This document shows, piece after piece, positions 34,993-48,185 of a DNA stretch of 64,000 bases (position 1 is the first letter of the stretch; each line of letters opens with the position of its first letter). The notes under the pieces are model-generated. The model did no database searches and was not told the origin of the DNA. It was given only the letters and a program-made list of their open reading frames with translations. Source of the DNA: Fagopyrum homotropicum (Eukaryota > Streptophyta > Magnoliopsida > Caryophyllales > Polygonaceae). The translations under genes and the position numbers were made by a program. The stretch lies in contig BSWB01000005.1 of assembly GCA_033239125.1 (NCBI GenBank), forward strand, positions 19,521,447 through 19,585,446. The letters are read 5' to 3'.

Positions 34993-37900
34993 TGATAGCA
35001 TGAAATATGACCATATTTTAGGCACATATTTTGGTTGTTTTTCCCCTTCTTTTGTGTATTTGGATATGAGTTTGAAGCATTTATGAACACATTCACCTAT
35101 TATATTGGTATAGAGATCTACACAAACTTTGTTGTGTTTTTAGGTGAATAAAGGCTTGGATTGGAGCATAAATGAAGTAAGTAGGAGTATTTGATCATGC
35201 TAGGCATCAGGGAGATGTATTGGAGAAGCCAAGGAAAGAGTATGAGTGGAAAGCTTTCGGAAACAAGAGATTTCATGCACGTTTCAAGCATTCCACGGTC
35301 AAACATAAGGTTCCACGGTCGTGGTTTTGGAATTTAAATTAATTCCAACCGTGAGAACCTAGGTAGAGAGCAAAGAAGTGGTTCCACGGTGCTTTCTATG
35401 GGCGTGGAAAGTTTCTCTTGGCCGTGGTTCTTGTAACGGTCGCCATGTGTCATATTTGTCATGTCAGTAGCGATTATTGGGCTTTTATAACCCTACTTTT
35501 CTCCTATAAGAAGGCTGAAGAAAGGAGGAAAGCGGAGGTCTTGCATCCAGTGACATTTCGCGGGCATTGCTTAGAGAGATTTCGGAAGATTTTATTGCGT
35601 AGAAGGAAGATTTGGAGAAGTACGCAGTTGAAGATTGCGTACTCGGAAAAAGATTTTAGGATTTCATCTTGAAGGAGGATTGACATTCCGTTCTTCTTTG
35701 TTCCTTGAGTATTGTGAGATATTCTTATTCTATTCTATATCCATTGAACGCAAATTACGACTTTTGAGTTTTATTGGTATTGGTTTTGTGTTTATTATTG
35801 AGATTTCAAGGTTTTACCTTTTCTTCCTTTCATATTTGATTATTGATTTGATGATGATGATTGTTGGCTAAAAACCCTAAGAGATTCTAAGGTGAAGGGT
35901 TGATAGTTGTGGCATAGATGATGATAGTTTGAACCAAAACAGATTGGACCCTGAGAGTTACGAGAAACCTCGTCGTCGAGGCTTTCCACGGCCTGTTCTT
36001 GAGTTCCCCGGCCGTGGTTCTTCAAGATCCGACCGTGGTTTCCTCTGTCGTATGTTCTTTGTTTTTGCTTTGATCCAAAGTTAAAGATTTGCTTTAACCT
36101 AGCCTTGGCTTACCTTTTCTAGGTAGTAGTGAGACTTAGCATCCTCTACTTTGTTTCGAGTGTCACAACCTTAACCGTTTTGGCTTGTCTTTGATTCCCT
36201 TGGGTTTGGGCATGGGTATTTGAGAGTTTACTCTTGTCCTTCGATCCTCTTTATATTGCAGCCTCAACAACCTTTAAAGAGAGAGCCTTTGGGTGAGTAT
36301 ATGGGTTTGGAACTTCACTGCAACGACCCGAGTTTTAAGTAACCCAAGACGTCACTAGGCTAAGGACCACACAGTGGGTCCCATTAGTTAGCCTGACAAC
36401 AACTTCACAAATAGGACCTTGCAACAAGAAGCACGAAGAAATAATGAAAACATTCAACCTGTCATTTAGAAAACATTTACATAACAACCGTGCATGCAGT
36501 TAGTATGTATATCCCAAAACGACACTTTAAAACATGACACCTGAACAGGTGTCTTAAAACTTCAGCCTGAAATCAACATGTGTACACAGTTGCACACAAC
36601 CAACAAAAGACTCGCTTGCAAGCGATTAGTTTCAAAAGTAGTTCAACCAACCCTTGGGTTAACACTGCCTCGGCTGTCCACACCCTGCAGCTGACATCCC
36701 TGAAGCATTCCTATGATCAGCATTACCTAAAAAGATTCGGTTTAAAACCGTTAGCTACCGATCATAATCTATCCACGAGAGATTATATCATCACATCACA
36801 ATACAACAAATATATTCAAATACCATATACCGTGCTCATGAGATGATATCATGCTTTTATGAATGATGCACGTGAATGCAGTATGAAATTTACAATTTGC
36901 GATCCCAGACCAAATCCGGAATCATTGCTTATATGGTTCTGGCTTTGGTGTGAGCTCACCATTGCACAGATTAGATTAATTCAGACATTTGCTCTTAGGT
37001 CGTAGCCAGACTGATCAAGTCTACGGGCCAGGCTTTCTCGTGGTGGGTTATGGTTTTAACCCCTAACCACATGCAACATTTTGCCATTCATGTTAATGCA
37101 AACATTTACCATTTTCATTAGGTGTGCGACCCGAGCCTGAAGTCCATCAGACTCGGTGTCATTCTTATACCAACGCAAGTGATCCGGGCTTGGCCGAGCT
37201 CCGGCATTCACTGCAATTGATAGCGACCTGGCTAATGGTTAGCTCAGAGTCTTAAACAATTTACATACTATTGACCTTTACATGTCATCATCATATCACA
37301 TGCCTCAAAAGGCTTATCATCTCATACATTATCATGTTTCAACAAGCTTATCACGTCATTCAATAGCACGCCTCAATAGGCTAACACATGTTCATTTAAC
37401 CATTTCTCATAATCATGACATGATAATAATCATAACACATTAAGCATGCTTTACACATCATAACGTTATTTTCATCATAAATACATCAAGCATGCTTCAC
37501 ACATAACACATCTCAATGCATATCCACATTCACATTTTAGCACAACAAGACATTTCAAAACAACAACACATATCAACACAGTGAGATATAAATCTCTCAG
37601 GCACGGGTTTCTGCAGATCGAAGCTAAGTAAGTCCGAAGACTTACCTGGATACGCTCACTGAGCAACTAAGCTATAGTTAGTCTACCGTCTTCAACACCA
37701 CCTGTCGAGAATATCATATTCCTCGTATTAAACTTCTTGCTTCAAACATCAATTAAATTCATTTCTTTGAATTTAATTATCTCATAGCGTTTTCTAGAAT
37801 CCTAATTTAATTAATTAATATTTAATTAATTAACTAAATTTCACTAGAATAACGTTTTGCCCGCAGGCAGTTTCTGAACCCAACTGTCATCAGATCTCAT

Positions 37901-39162
37901 CAAACAAATATCCCATAATCACCATAATAAAGTAACGAGCATAATGATATTTCCAATGATCCGTTTTGACAAGCCTAAGGTCAATTTAGGCCAAATCGCA
38001 ATACTGAAAACGAATAAATTCATAACTTATTCGTTACTAACCCGATTGACGATCCGAAAGAAGATTCGGAATCACAACGACGCAAGCTATGCTCGGACAC
38101 CATCAGATTCACCGGAATCTGAGCGACGGGACCGGCCATATAAGGGGAGGCTCGACCTGACCTTAACTTCAACGGAAATGCAGAAACTCGGTACCAAAAT
38201 GAAGAGGACGAAGAGAGTAATCCGAAAACTCAAACAGAATTGAAATCGAATTACAAACGAAGAGTAGATCTGAATTTGAAGGTTGAGAGAAATCAGAGTT
38301 TTTACGAGGAAACGTGAAAGGAAATGAATTAATAAATGAATTTCCGCTATTTATAGCGAAGACGATAATTATCCTTTAGCAAAGTCGATAGTTATCCTTT
38401 AACCGATCCGAAGGCTGTTTGAGCCCCTTCTCCAAACTTCTCGAAATTGGAATAATAAATCTGACATATTGTGTGGATAATTATTCCGCAACTTTCTCGG
38501 AAAACGCATCTTCCTAAGCCGTCTTTCTTAGCCGCTAAGAAACGAAATAGTGACTATTTTTACCTTTCCATGTTATTTCATAACTAAAACATACCCAATA
38601 TCCTGATCATTTCTCTCAACTGCAGTTTTATTAATTGAAGCTCCCAAATGCTCCAATTAATACGAGAGGGTAAAAATTATTCCCCGGAGGAAAAAGTGAA
38701 AATTTCCCCATAAGTCCAAATTTACGTCATCATCTTGACGGTGGAATTCCTACTCGTCATCTACACACTATTCGCGATTTATGGGCCAATTGATATCGAT
38801 GATTAATTTAACCACCCTTAAACATCCTTTATTAGGATTCGAAAATCCTAGCTTTTACATTCACCGTACAATACTCTACCTTAGATATACCTTTGCAATC
38901 CCGACTCTGTCCTTACATCTTTAGAGTATCTTGAATCGATTGCCACAATTGGATACCTGAATCTTTAGAATCGTTGTTTTCCTTATCATCTTTACAAAGA
39001 CTTTTTATTTGCTTGACGAATTTGCGAACTGAATTTGTTCTCCCCAAATCCCTGAGTTCGATACTCTGGAATTCTTGTTTTACTACGCCGATCCGTACAC
39101 TGCTGGTTCGCTTTGCTAAATTTCAGTTTTTACAAATTTAAAAACAAAAATTCCTAGCAAAC
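34993..39162 (+). repeat. Athila-like LTR on the plus strand, split by a 2.5-kb solo LTR
   Basis: It starts TGATAGCATGAAATATGACC, matching the LTR starts at 11740 and 13177 (both minus), and its last 300 bp (38865-39162) match the complement of 12030-12340, including the GATCCGTACACTGC block. Without the insertion it is about 1.62 kb. TATA box at about 35484-35490 (GGGCTTTTATAACCC). Palindromes: CCACGGTCGTGG at 35313-35324, half-sites at 35293, 35383 and 35420 upstream; CCCCGGCCGTGG at 36006-36017 and half-sites at 35985 and 36031 downstream. The right end is uncertain by a few bases, and no matching target duplication was found. Confidence 0.75.
36319..38859 (-). repeat. 2.5-kb solo LTR nested in the Athila-like LTR
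   Basis: 2541 bp, from TGCAACGACCCGAG to CTAGCTTTTACA on the plus strand (TG...CA), flanked by TTCAC at 36314-36318 and 38860-38864. The comparable intact LTR (complement near 12340) shows the uninterrupted host sequence. A TATA box on the minus strand (CGCTATAAATAGCGG, about 38344-38358), followed by a TC-rich leader, shows that the LTR points to the minus strand. Its length and the CGACCCGAG end suggest a Tekay/Del-type gypsy element, but this is inference. No primer site or coding sequence. Confidence 0.88.
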
Positions 39163-41208
39163 TCCGTGTTGTCATTTAGTATGTATAATAGATTATACTT
39201 AAAATTAATCAAAAAGCCAAGAAATGTATTATTTGTATACTTTGTGAGATAACAAAATTCTTCAAAAAATTTGACGTAAATAGATTAGGCTGATAATCCT
39301 TTAAAAAAAATAAAAAATCGTCCCAAAAAATAAAACTTTAGAAGAAAACATTAAGACCTTGATAATTATAGAGTAACAATCCCACATAATAATTGTACTT
39401 GAATTTAACCAAAAGTTCAAGAAATGTATTGTTTTTATACTCTTTAGACTCCCTATTTATACAAGATCTAAGATTATCAACATTAGTAACTAATCTAGGT
39501 GGGGATAACAAAATCCCTCAAAAAGTTTAACATAAATAAATTAGACTAATAAAAAAAGATTAATTGGTTTAAAAAATAGTTTAAAAATAAAGATTTATTG
39601 TCCAAAAAATAGATTGGTTGGAACAAAAAAAAGTTACATGAAAATTTTCATTAACATATTGTTAGTTTAATAAATAAAAAATTGTGGGGACCTCCATTTC
39701 AATACGGCTTCCACAACGTGTCAAGTTAGCAAAATTCATGCTCTATTTTAGTATCTATAATAGATAATAGATGAAAAATAAGAGAAAAAATGATTCTCTG
39801 TAAATCCGTCATTTTAAGCCAAAAATTTGCCACCCTTCTCAATCTCATCCCCAATTGTGTATGCAAGATTAAAACATGGACGATAGCAATTCTGATAAAT
39901 AAAAAAGTCTTTTAAATAATTGGTAAAAGAGGACATGCTATAGTTTTTTTTTTGTTGCAAATTGAATGATAGAAATTTTGGTATAAAAAATTATTCATAA
40001 AAATTTACAATTTTTTATTTTACCTCTACGCTCTAAACAACTATACTCTTTTACTTTTATTTAAAAATAGTAAGTAACAAAACCACCGCAATTTTCTAAA
40101 TCAAATATTATCAAATGCTTGAATTTCTTCATTTTTTTAGGGATTCCTTGGGCTTATCCTTTTCAAAGTTATTTATTTGTTTGTTCTGTGTTTAGTAGGG
40201 GATACTTTCGAATTTTGAGCAAGTTTTGGTGATAATTTCAGTTGTTTGTCTTGGTGGGATCGAGGTGATCGATTACCGAACGCTCTACGTAAAGTCCAAA
40301 TTTGAGGTGTTCGCATTTGTTCCCCTTCATTTGCACATCCTTGAATGATAGACGTGGTACTCTACGATAACAAGTGACTAACTCGTTCACCTTTTCCCTT
40401 GAAAATCTCTCCCTGCTTCCGAGTCTACTTGATGTACTTTAGCGTATTTATTTGATTCTCTTGTGTTTGGGTTCATCGTGATTGTTTTTCCGTTTATCGA
40501 TTTTATTTTACTTTTTGAAGACAATGTGTCGTCTAGTGATGCGGGCTGAGTATGCTCGATCTCAGAGCCGTGCGGCTCTTAATCATTGGCCTTTTCACTA
40601 AGTCCAACCTTAACTCGAGGCACTTGTTGCGGAAGCACTTGCTAGCGATGAGTAAGAGACTTAGAGTTTTTGTGGACAAAAATATTTTGATTACTTTTGA
40701 GAGAACTTTACAAGTGATCCTTGTTTGGATGGTTTGAAAATAAGGGGTGGGCTTCCTATTTATAGTCTTGACCACCATCTTGGCTTGGAAGGATCCTCCA
40801 TTACACAATCCTAGAGGAATATGACTCCTTCTTGTTGATAGATGACTTTAGCTTTCTATACAAAGCCGGAACATTCTCTACAAGCCTTTTCAAACTTAGA
40901 AAATTTTCAAAAGATCTAAAATATTCCGGCCTTGTCAAGACAATGCCGGGGTGTTCTCCGTGCCTCTTGAACCTTTCAGAACTCGATCCGTGTCACTAGT
41001 ACATTGTTCTATTATAAAAAATTGAAATGCTCCGTTTTGATATAATTAAGAAAGTGAACTCATAAAGAAACGAAAACAAACACTCACTTTCCCATGCTCA
41101 AAACTCGATTTAATAAGAAATATAGCATGTGCTACCGTATGATTATGAACCCAATTTGCATATAAACAAAGTATATCACATGAATTTACATAATAATTGA
41201 TTAGTTAA
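39163..41208. other. AT-rich stretch, with a possible LTR remnant at about 40140-41000
   Basis: 39170-39580 has two diverged copies of a block with AAGAAATGTATT, TTTATACT and GATAACAAAAT. Around 40756-40766 the minus strand has CTATAAATAGG followed by a TC-rich leader, and the flanking 40530-41000 looks like the promoter part of an LTR, but no ends, TSD or coding domains were found. No gene is supported here. Confidence 0.35.
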
Positions 41209-43332
41209 TCTAATCCAAATTCATTGTTTATCCAAGTCTGATGTTAACCACAAAAACGGGCAAGTACATCCATGAACCATCTTCTCAGTCTTAGACAGTA
41301 TAACACATGAGAGGTCTGTAGGCTGACACGATGCATCGCATTGCATTTTTTATTTTTTCTTTTACTTTTTTTTTTCTTAAATTTATCGTTAGATACATCC
41401 AAAACTTTTTTGTAAGAAGGGACCAAGATTTTGACTCAAACCTAGAATGGTAGAGTAACTTTGGCCGAGGAATACCTTTGATCCTTATCTTGTGTCATTT
41501 CTTGGTGGCAACACCTTCAATTACTAATTTTAACAAATAGCTTCAACGAATTGGCCTCTTTGAACTTGTCGTGTGGGACAAGAAAGACAGTAGAAATGGT
41601 GGTCAACCAAAATAGATTGAGAGCGTAGCCTACTATTTTGTTTTGCATATACTTTGGAATTAATGGTTCAAATTTACTTGCGTCTACCTATACTTTATGT
41701 GTCATTTCAAATTTAACAAAATTTTGTTATTTTCAGAGAAACAATTAGACTTGTACAAAATCCAATTCGGGTCGGATCAGGCTGGTTGAAATCTTTTAAT
41801 TGTTTAAGGTTTAAATGATTATCTATATCCGTTTGGATCTAAATGTGGGTGGATTATCAAGTCTCCTTACGTATAACTAATTTGTTATTTTACACCTTAA
41901 TAATTTATATATTCACTAGTTCAAAATATTAAATGTAAAAATCACTCATGCACTTTACTCTTCCCTCTCCACCTCTGGCGTGCCATGTCAACACTACTCA
42001 ACGCGACTACACAATCATCTAAGCCGTAATCGTCCGTCTCCAAACTATATTTACCCGTGTCATTTGTGCAAAACTGTAATATAAAAAATGAAAAGTCATT
42101 AAACTAAGTAAAATTACACAACTATATTCAACTTTCACAATTATGAAATTGATATTCTATCTTGACGTACTCGTCTTCTTTAGTAAAGAGGTTCATCAAA
42201 GAAAAAGACAACAGGAAGTTATTTTTTCATACTCAAAACTTAGGAAGGGGGGTTGAGAAGAGGGTTCGGGTTTTGGGTGATTAATACGTGTGAATGATGG
42301 TTACGAGTGATTGATTGGATAATGATACGGTGACAATATTTTAATTGTCCACCCATAACTTATTCGTCCTATCACGCATCATATCATCTCTCTTTCACCT
42401 ATACCACTTTATATTTACGGATTTTCACTAGTTTTTCAGGCGGGTTCAAGAACACCAATCAAATGCGGGCGAGATTGTTATCCCTTCAAATGTTTCCAAA
42501 TATACAGATCTAAACCCCACTCGATCTTTAAACAATCATATTTGAACTTATACTTTTTTTATGAAATATATTTTCCTAAAACATAGAGTTTTTAGATATT
42601 CTAAAATCCTATTATTATAAATATGATATTTTCCGTCCATTGTCTTTGTAGTACTTGTGCTTCAACGTTGGAGTCAATCATGCAAATACTTTTTACGTGA
42701 TTCACGTGGATAAACTAACCAACACAATATTTGCAACTGCATGATTGTGTAGTCATATATAATATAGGATCTTAATGAGCAACCTTAAAGTCTAAGCAAG
42801 AGGGATCATATAAAGAGAAACATGGAGAATCAATCACATATATCAAAAGGTAAGATGACAAATATGTGAAAATAGGATAGGAAACGACCTAATATATATT
42901 GAGAATTAACCTCTCTAATATAGGATGAGTATATAGTTCAATAAAAGCAATCAATCAATGCAAGATAATACATGGATATAAAGGTGTCTAATCTACGGAG
43001 TTCATACATACGCCTTTTAGTGTATGAAATGGATTAAATCTATCAGCACATGCATTCTCGTGGTTAATCAAAACCAATATGAATATAAGACACTAAGAAC
43101 ATGATCAAATAATAAACTATGGTGTGCTCTCGTATTGACAAAGAAAACATGATAATAAACTCGTGGATGGCGAAGAAAGCATAGTCATGCTCTCGCAATT
43201 TCACAGAATCCCGATTCAATACTCTAACATCTAACCATTGCCAATAATAACTCGTAATGAAAATGTATGAATACCTATTTCACGTCAAATTGACTAAGGT
43301 TATATACATCTACAAACTACGCATGAAAACAT

Positions 43333-43499
43333 TTTTTTTTTTTTTGAAAGGTTAATTGTATTGATGGGTGGAAAGAATGTACAAGGTAACACATTCTGTC
43401 CAAAGGGCATACAAACATAGAGATTTAGCCTGTAAGAGAAACCTTATCAACAACAGGTTTAAAGACTGAAAGGAAAAGAAATAGATAAGAGGAATTAGG
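43333..43499 (-). mobile_element. LINE 3' end, 167 bp
   Basis: It starts with a T run (the poly(A) tail read on the plus strand) followed by GAAAGGTTAATTGTATTGAT, the same 3' end as the two larger LINEs here. The target duplication TGAAAACAT is at 43324-43332 and 43500-43508. Copy 2 has the empty site ACGCATGAAAACATGTTATT at about 58274-58291. Confidence 0.92.
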
Positions 43500-43559
43500 T
43501 GAAAACATGTTATTAATACTTAAAATGTAATTCATGTGTTCTTATTTATATTATTTTAT

Positions 43560-44640
43560 TTATAATATTTTGGCTATGATGAAATTTTAAATTGAACTAA
43601 TTATGTTGTAATCTACAGAGTCCCAATTCCAAGGTTGTTGGGTTACTAGATCCATTGTTGGCTCGCTAGGAAGAAGGCCTATATAAGCTTGATCCGTAGA
43701 ATCCCAAGTGATCCAGTTTCACTTCTAATGTGACGAATATTCCATATCGGCTTCATTAGAAGAAAAAAAACAAGAGTTGATCAAAGTGAGATCGAGGGCT
43801 TCCCCGTGAAGCTTAAGAGAGTTGTTTATACCACAAACTATGAACAAGAAGGAGGTCTTGGGTCTCAAGACTCGTGTGATTCTAGGCTTTCTTCTACTTA
43901 ATTATTTCTACTCTTGCGATTATTCTTGGTTTCTATGTTTTCAATTCTCCCTTTTGTATTTTCTTGTGGTTTTCTTCATTTTTGTAGACAATACTGAGTG
44001 GATCTCTTAAGATCACGGGGACGTAAAATTTGATCCAAACCTCGTAAACAAACAACTTTGTTCATATGCTTCTTTTAGATTTGTTTTCTCTAAAATAAAT
44101 CTGTATAAGTATACTTTAAATATGTTCGATACACACATTTATAAATTGGTACATGAGCTTTGCCTCTTCAACTTTTTCAAAAAAATTTGAGTTTCTTTTA
44201 GTTTTTCCCTTTGAGAACTTTAAAATCTTTCAGATATGCTTTTGCCGCTACTTTGTTCGTATTATTACAATATATCTTTGTTTTTCTTGAGATTTCTTTC
44301 GAATATCTCTCTTAGATATAATTATCAAGGCTTTTGTTGATTTTTGTAGTCAAGAGAACCTTAGATCTACTTTGAAACCGTTAGATCTAGAACTTATGGT
44401 TCCATAATAGCCAAATATTATATCTTTCTCCTTTTCTTTTCAAATCTCTCTTCGTTCTCGCTTTTCTTGCTTTGCCTCGTTAAAGATTTTCGAAAGGAGC
44501 AAAGTTTCCATCTTCATCTCTTTCGAATATGAGAATATAGATTCAAATCTAGTATGTATGGATCCAATAGCTAGATCTAGTTTTACACATCACAAAGAGT
44601 TGGTTTTCTAACTCGATAGTCTAAATCCTAAAGCTTATGT
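43560..44640 (+). other. Probable leader/LTR region of an old Copia, copy 1
   Basis: A TATA-like box (GCCTATATAAGC, about 43676-43687) and a long TC-rich leader precede the Copia gag remnant that continues at 50126-51132 once the LINE is removed. Copy 2 has the same sequence at 58330-59650. The role as LTR or leader is inference; no primer site was found. Confidence 0.35.
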
Positions 44641-44758
44641 TTTTTTTTTTGAAATGGTAATTGTATTGAGAGTGAAAGAATGTACAGATACATGATGCTG
44701 GGGAACATGAGTAAGAACAACAATCAAGAGCATAACAGACTAGAGAGGATCATGAGGA

Positions 44759-47700
44759 TCAAACGAGACTAATGCTGAGGGTGTGAGCCATATCCAGGGA
44801 GAGGGATGAATGGTTCTTCCAATTATGAGCAAAGTGGAGTTTAACCGACCGGATGATAGTATTAGCACATTCGATAGGGGAGGTGAAGGATTGGTTATAT
44901 ACCATGTTGTTACGCGCAGTCCAAACATGATAAACAAAGGCAATAATAGAGGCAATTCGGACACTGTCCATCGGGTGGGGCTTGAGCATGGTCCAAGAAG
45001 CCAACCAATCCCAAATGTTACCAGCATAAGGAGTAGGCTGGGGGATCCTAGTCCATCGAGAAACAATGTCCAGAACGGTCGTCCCGTAGCTACAGTTGTG
45101 CCATAAATGAGAGCCGTCTTCCGGGAGGAGGTTGCACAGCTTACAGGTAACATCATTGATCATATTCCAGGAATGGATCTTCACAAGAGTCGGGAGGCGG
45201 TTCAGGGCAGTCATCCAAGCGATAAAAGAGTTCTTAGGAATGTTGGAGTGGAGCCAAATAGCCTTGAAGGGGGTCGAGGAGTTTGCAAGTGATCTAGGCT
45301 TAAAAATTTCGTAGGCTTTCTTACTCGAGAATGAGTCATTAGGGCCGGCAAGAGCATCACTTCTCAATACCCCTGCAGGAGATGACAGAATCACATCCCT
45401 AACCGAAAGGAGAGACTTCCAAAATGCACTATGGTGGGCCTTAAGAGAGCAGCTCCAAATAGAGTCATCACCCTTAATGAGATGGTGGTTAACCCACGAT
45501 GCCCAGATGTTGGGCCTCCCTCTATCCAGATTAAGAATCAGTTTTGAGATAGCAACTTTATTCTTTGCATCAATGTCAGGAAAGTTAAGTCCACCATTCG
45601 CAAGAGAAGCACAGATTGAGGACCAGGCAACCAGCGCATGCCTGCTGCTAGCAGCACCAGACCAGAAATAAGATCGCAAGAGGCCATTAATTGTGCTGAT
45701 TACGTTAGCAGGGAGAACGAACATAGAGCACCAATACTGGCAGGTGGCAAGGAGGATCGATTTGATAAGCTGCGCTCTTCCAGCGTAAGAAAGGCATTTT
45801 GCACTCTAGGACTGGATACGCCTGGTTATTTTGTGGATCAAGGGGAGGTACTCCGGAACCGTTAATCTTTTACAACCGATCGGCACCAAGGTAGAGAAAG
45901 GGGAGGGAACCCACATTCATGCCCGTAAGAGCAGTTGTGTTCTCAATCATAGACTGATTCATTCCTCCAGTGTACAAATGAGATTTCGCAGGGTTAATAA
46001 CGAGACCAGAAATGGTTCCAAACTCCACCAAAGTGTCAAAGAGGATCTTGATTGATCTGATGTCTCCGCGACATAGGAGAAGAAGGTCGTCCGCAAAAGC
46101 AAGATGGGTGATGCCAGGGTTGGAACACTTAGGGTGATAGTTGAAGTCCGGAATAGAAGTACTCTTACCTAACATGTGAGTCAAAAATTCCATTGCAATA
46201 ACAAAGAGAGGAGGCGAGAGGGGGCATCCCTGCCTCAGCCCACGACTGCCAGTGAAGTGCCCTTTGAGGGAGCCATTGATGTTGACAGAATAAGAGGCAG
46301 TCGTGATACATTCTTTAATCAGGTAGATGAATTGATCCGGGAAGCCCATCGCATGGAGGCAATGCAGAATGAAAGCGTGGCTCACTGTGTCGAAGGCTTT
46401 TGAAATATCAACCTTCATCGCAGCCCTGGGTGAAATGTGTTTTCTACCATACTTGTGAAACATTTCCTGGCAAAGCAAAACATTGTGCTTAATTGATCGC
46501 TTAGCGACAAAAGCACTTTGGTTAGCACTGATGAGACTAGGGAGGGTAGAGTTAAGTCTCTTCGCCAGAATCTTTGCAATGGTCTTGTAGATTACGTTGC
46601 AGTAGGAAGTAGGTCTGTAATCGGATGGGGCAGTGGGCCATTCATGCTTAGCGATTAAGGATATAGAGGCGTGATTTATTTGCCTAAGCATACGGCCATG
46701 AGTGAAGAAATCCTGGATTGCGTCCGTAAAGTCGTTGTGAATGATACTCCACGCCTCCTTGAAAAAACAAGAGTTGTAACCGTCAGGCCCAGGTGCCTTG
46801 TTCCCACCAATGCTGAAGATAGCCTGCTTGATCTCATCCAGTGTAACCACCATGTTAAGGGCATTAACATCATCCAAGGTAAGTGTGGGCAGGCTGACAT
46901 TGGGGAAGAGATTTGGTGGGCAGCAAGTCTGAGGGCTTAAGACCGAACTGAAGTGATTCATCAGCGTGCTAGCAATGGCATCAGGCTCATAAACCATAGT
47001 TCCCTCATTTGATTTGATTGCAGTGATAAGGTTAGCACATCTACGAGTTTTCACACTTCTAAAGAAGAATGACGAACATTGATCCCCATGAGCAATCCAT
47101 TTAGCCTTGGAGAGTTGAGCAAGGTTGGAATTGAGCATATCGTAGCTTCCTTTAAGGTCAAGGAACCGATTCTTCTCCTCATCTTGAAGAAGATTGTCAA
47201 GGGGATTAGCCTGCAGCCTAGTCTGAACATCATTGAGCAACAGCTGGTGCTTAGAGATACTAGCATGTATGTCCTCCATTTTGGCACTAGGGAATTTTTT
47301 GAGCAATGGTTTGAGGATTTTCAGTTTACTAGCAAGTCTATACGTAGGGTTCCCATCGATCTCAGACTCCCAGGCTTTCTTCACAGCATCTAAGAAGTCC
47401 TCATGCTTAGCCCATATGTTATTAAATCTGAACGGTAAGTTCCTTTTGGCAGCCAGGCATTCAGTGAAGAGGAGAGCAGGTGAGTGATCCGAAATTCCAG
47501 CGTTGTCAAAATGAGCCCTTGAGTTATTGAACATGGAAGTCCAGGCATTGTTGGAAACAATCCGATCAAGCTTGCTCCAGATACGCCTCCCATTTTGCTT
47601 ATTATTCCATGTGTACTTGCATCCGGAGTAGGGGAGGTCCGAGAGAATATTTTGCTGAAAACATTCCTCAAGCTCGTTGGAGTATTGAGAGAAATTATGT

Positions 47701-48185
47701 TGATTATTTGAGAGCTTCTCATCAGGAGACAAGTTGACATTAAAGTCCCCCAGTAAAGCCCAGGGACGATTAGAGTTGAGCAGGCGTAAGGTGGAGATTG
47801 CATTCCAAAGGCCAGTACGGTCCTCCTGGGCATTATGAGCATAGATGAAAGAAACTTCAGCAAAGGTAGACTGATTTGGGTTAGGGAGCGGTTCAGATAT
47901 GCAGCAATGAATGATTTGATCGGTGATCAAGGTGGCAGTAAGGTTCAACTTCGCTGGATTCCACCAAATCCAGATGCAACAGTTGTGAGAATGAATGGAG
48001 TTGGAAATATGACACCAAGAAGGAAAGAGTGTAGTTGAGATTCTTTTCTCATTAGCAGGCCGAAGTCCGGTCTCCAGAATAGCAAAAATGTCAAGGCATT
48101 ACTTCTTAGCAAGGGATCGGATGGCACTTTGTTTAACAGGGTCATTTAGTCCCCGAATATTCCATGCACACATTCGTACAATCAT
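44759..48185 (-). pseudogene. LINE ORF2: endonuclease, reverse transcriptase, zf-RVT
   Basis: The start ATG at 48185 opens MCAWNIRGLNDPVKQSAIRS; TAA interrupts it at 48099-48101. The frame then stays open from 47948 to 45870 through the endonuclease (LLGDFNVNLSPDEK; GISDHSPAL) and the reverse transcriptase (GNKAPGPDGYNSCFFKEAW; LRQGCPLSPPLFVIAME; catalytic FADD in HLAFADDLLLLC). A 2-bp loss near 45880 (LPFLYLG block) shifts it into the frame 45724-44759, which has the zf-RVT region (CKLCNLLPEDGSHLWHNC). The catalytic residues are present. Confidence 0.92.

Noticed and set aside
40533..40808. Possible gene at 40533-40808
   Set aside because: The frame overlaps a TATA-like box and leader of a probable LTR remnant and shows no protein family.
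41244..41426. ORFs at 41244-41426 and 51168-51426 shared by both duplication copies
   Set aside because: Conserved only because the DNA is duplicated; the frames differ through indels, so there is no sign of selection for a protein.
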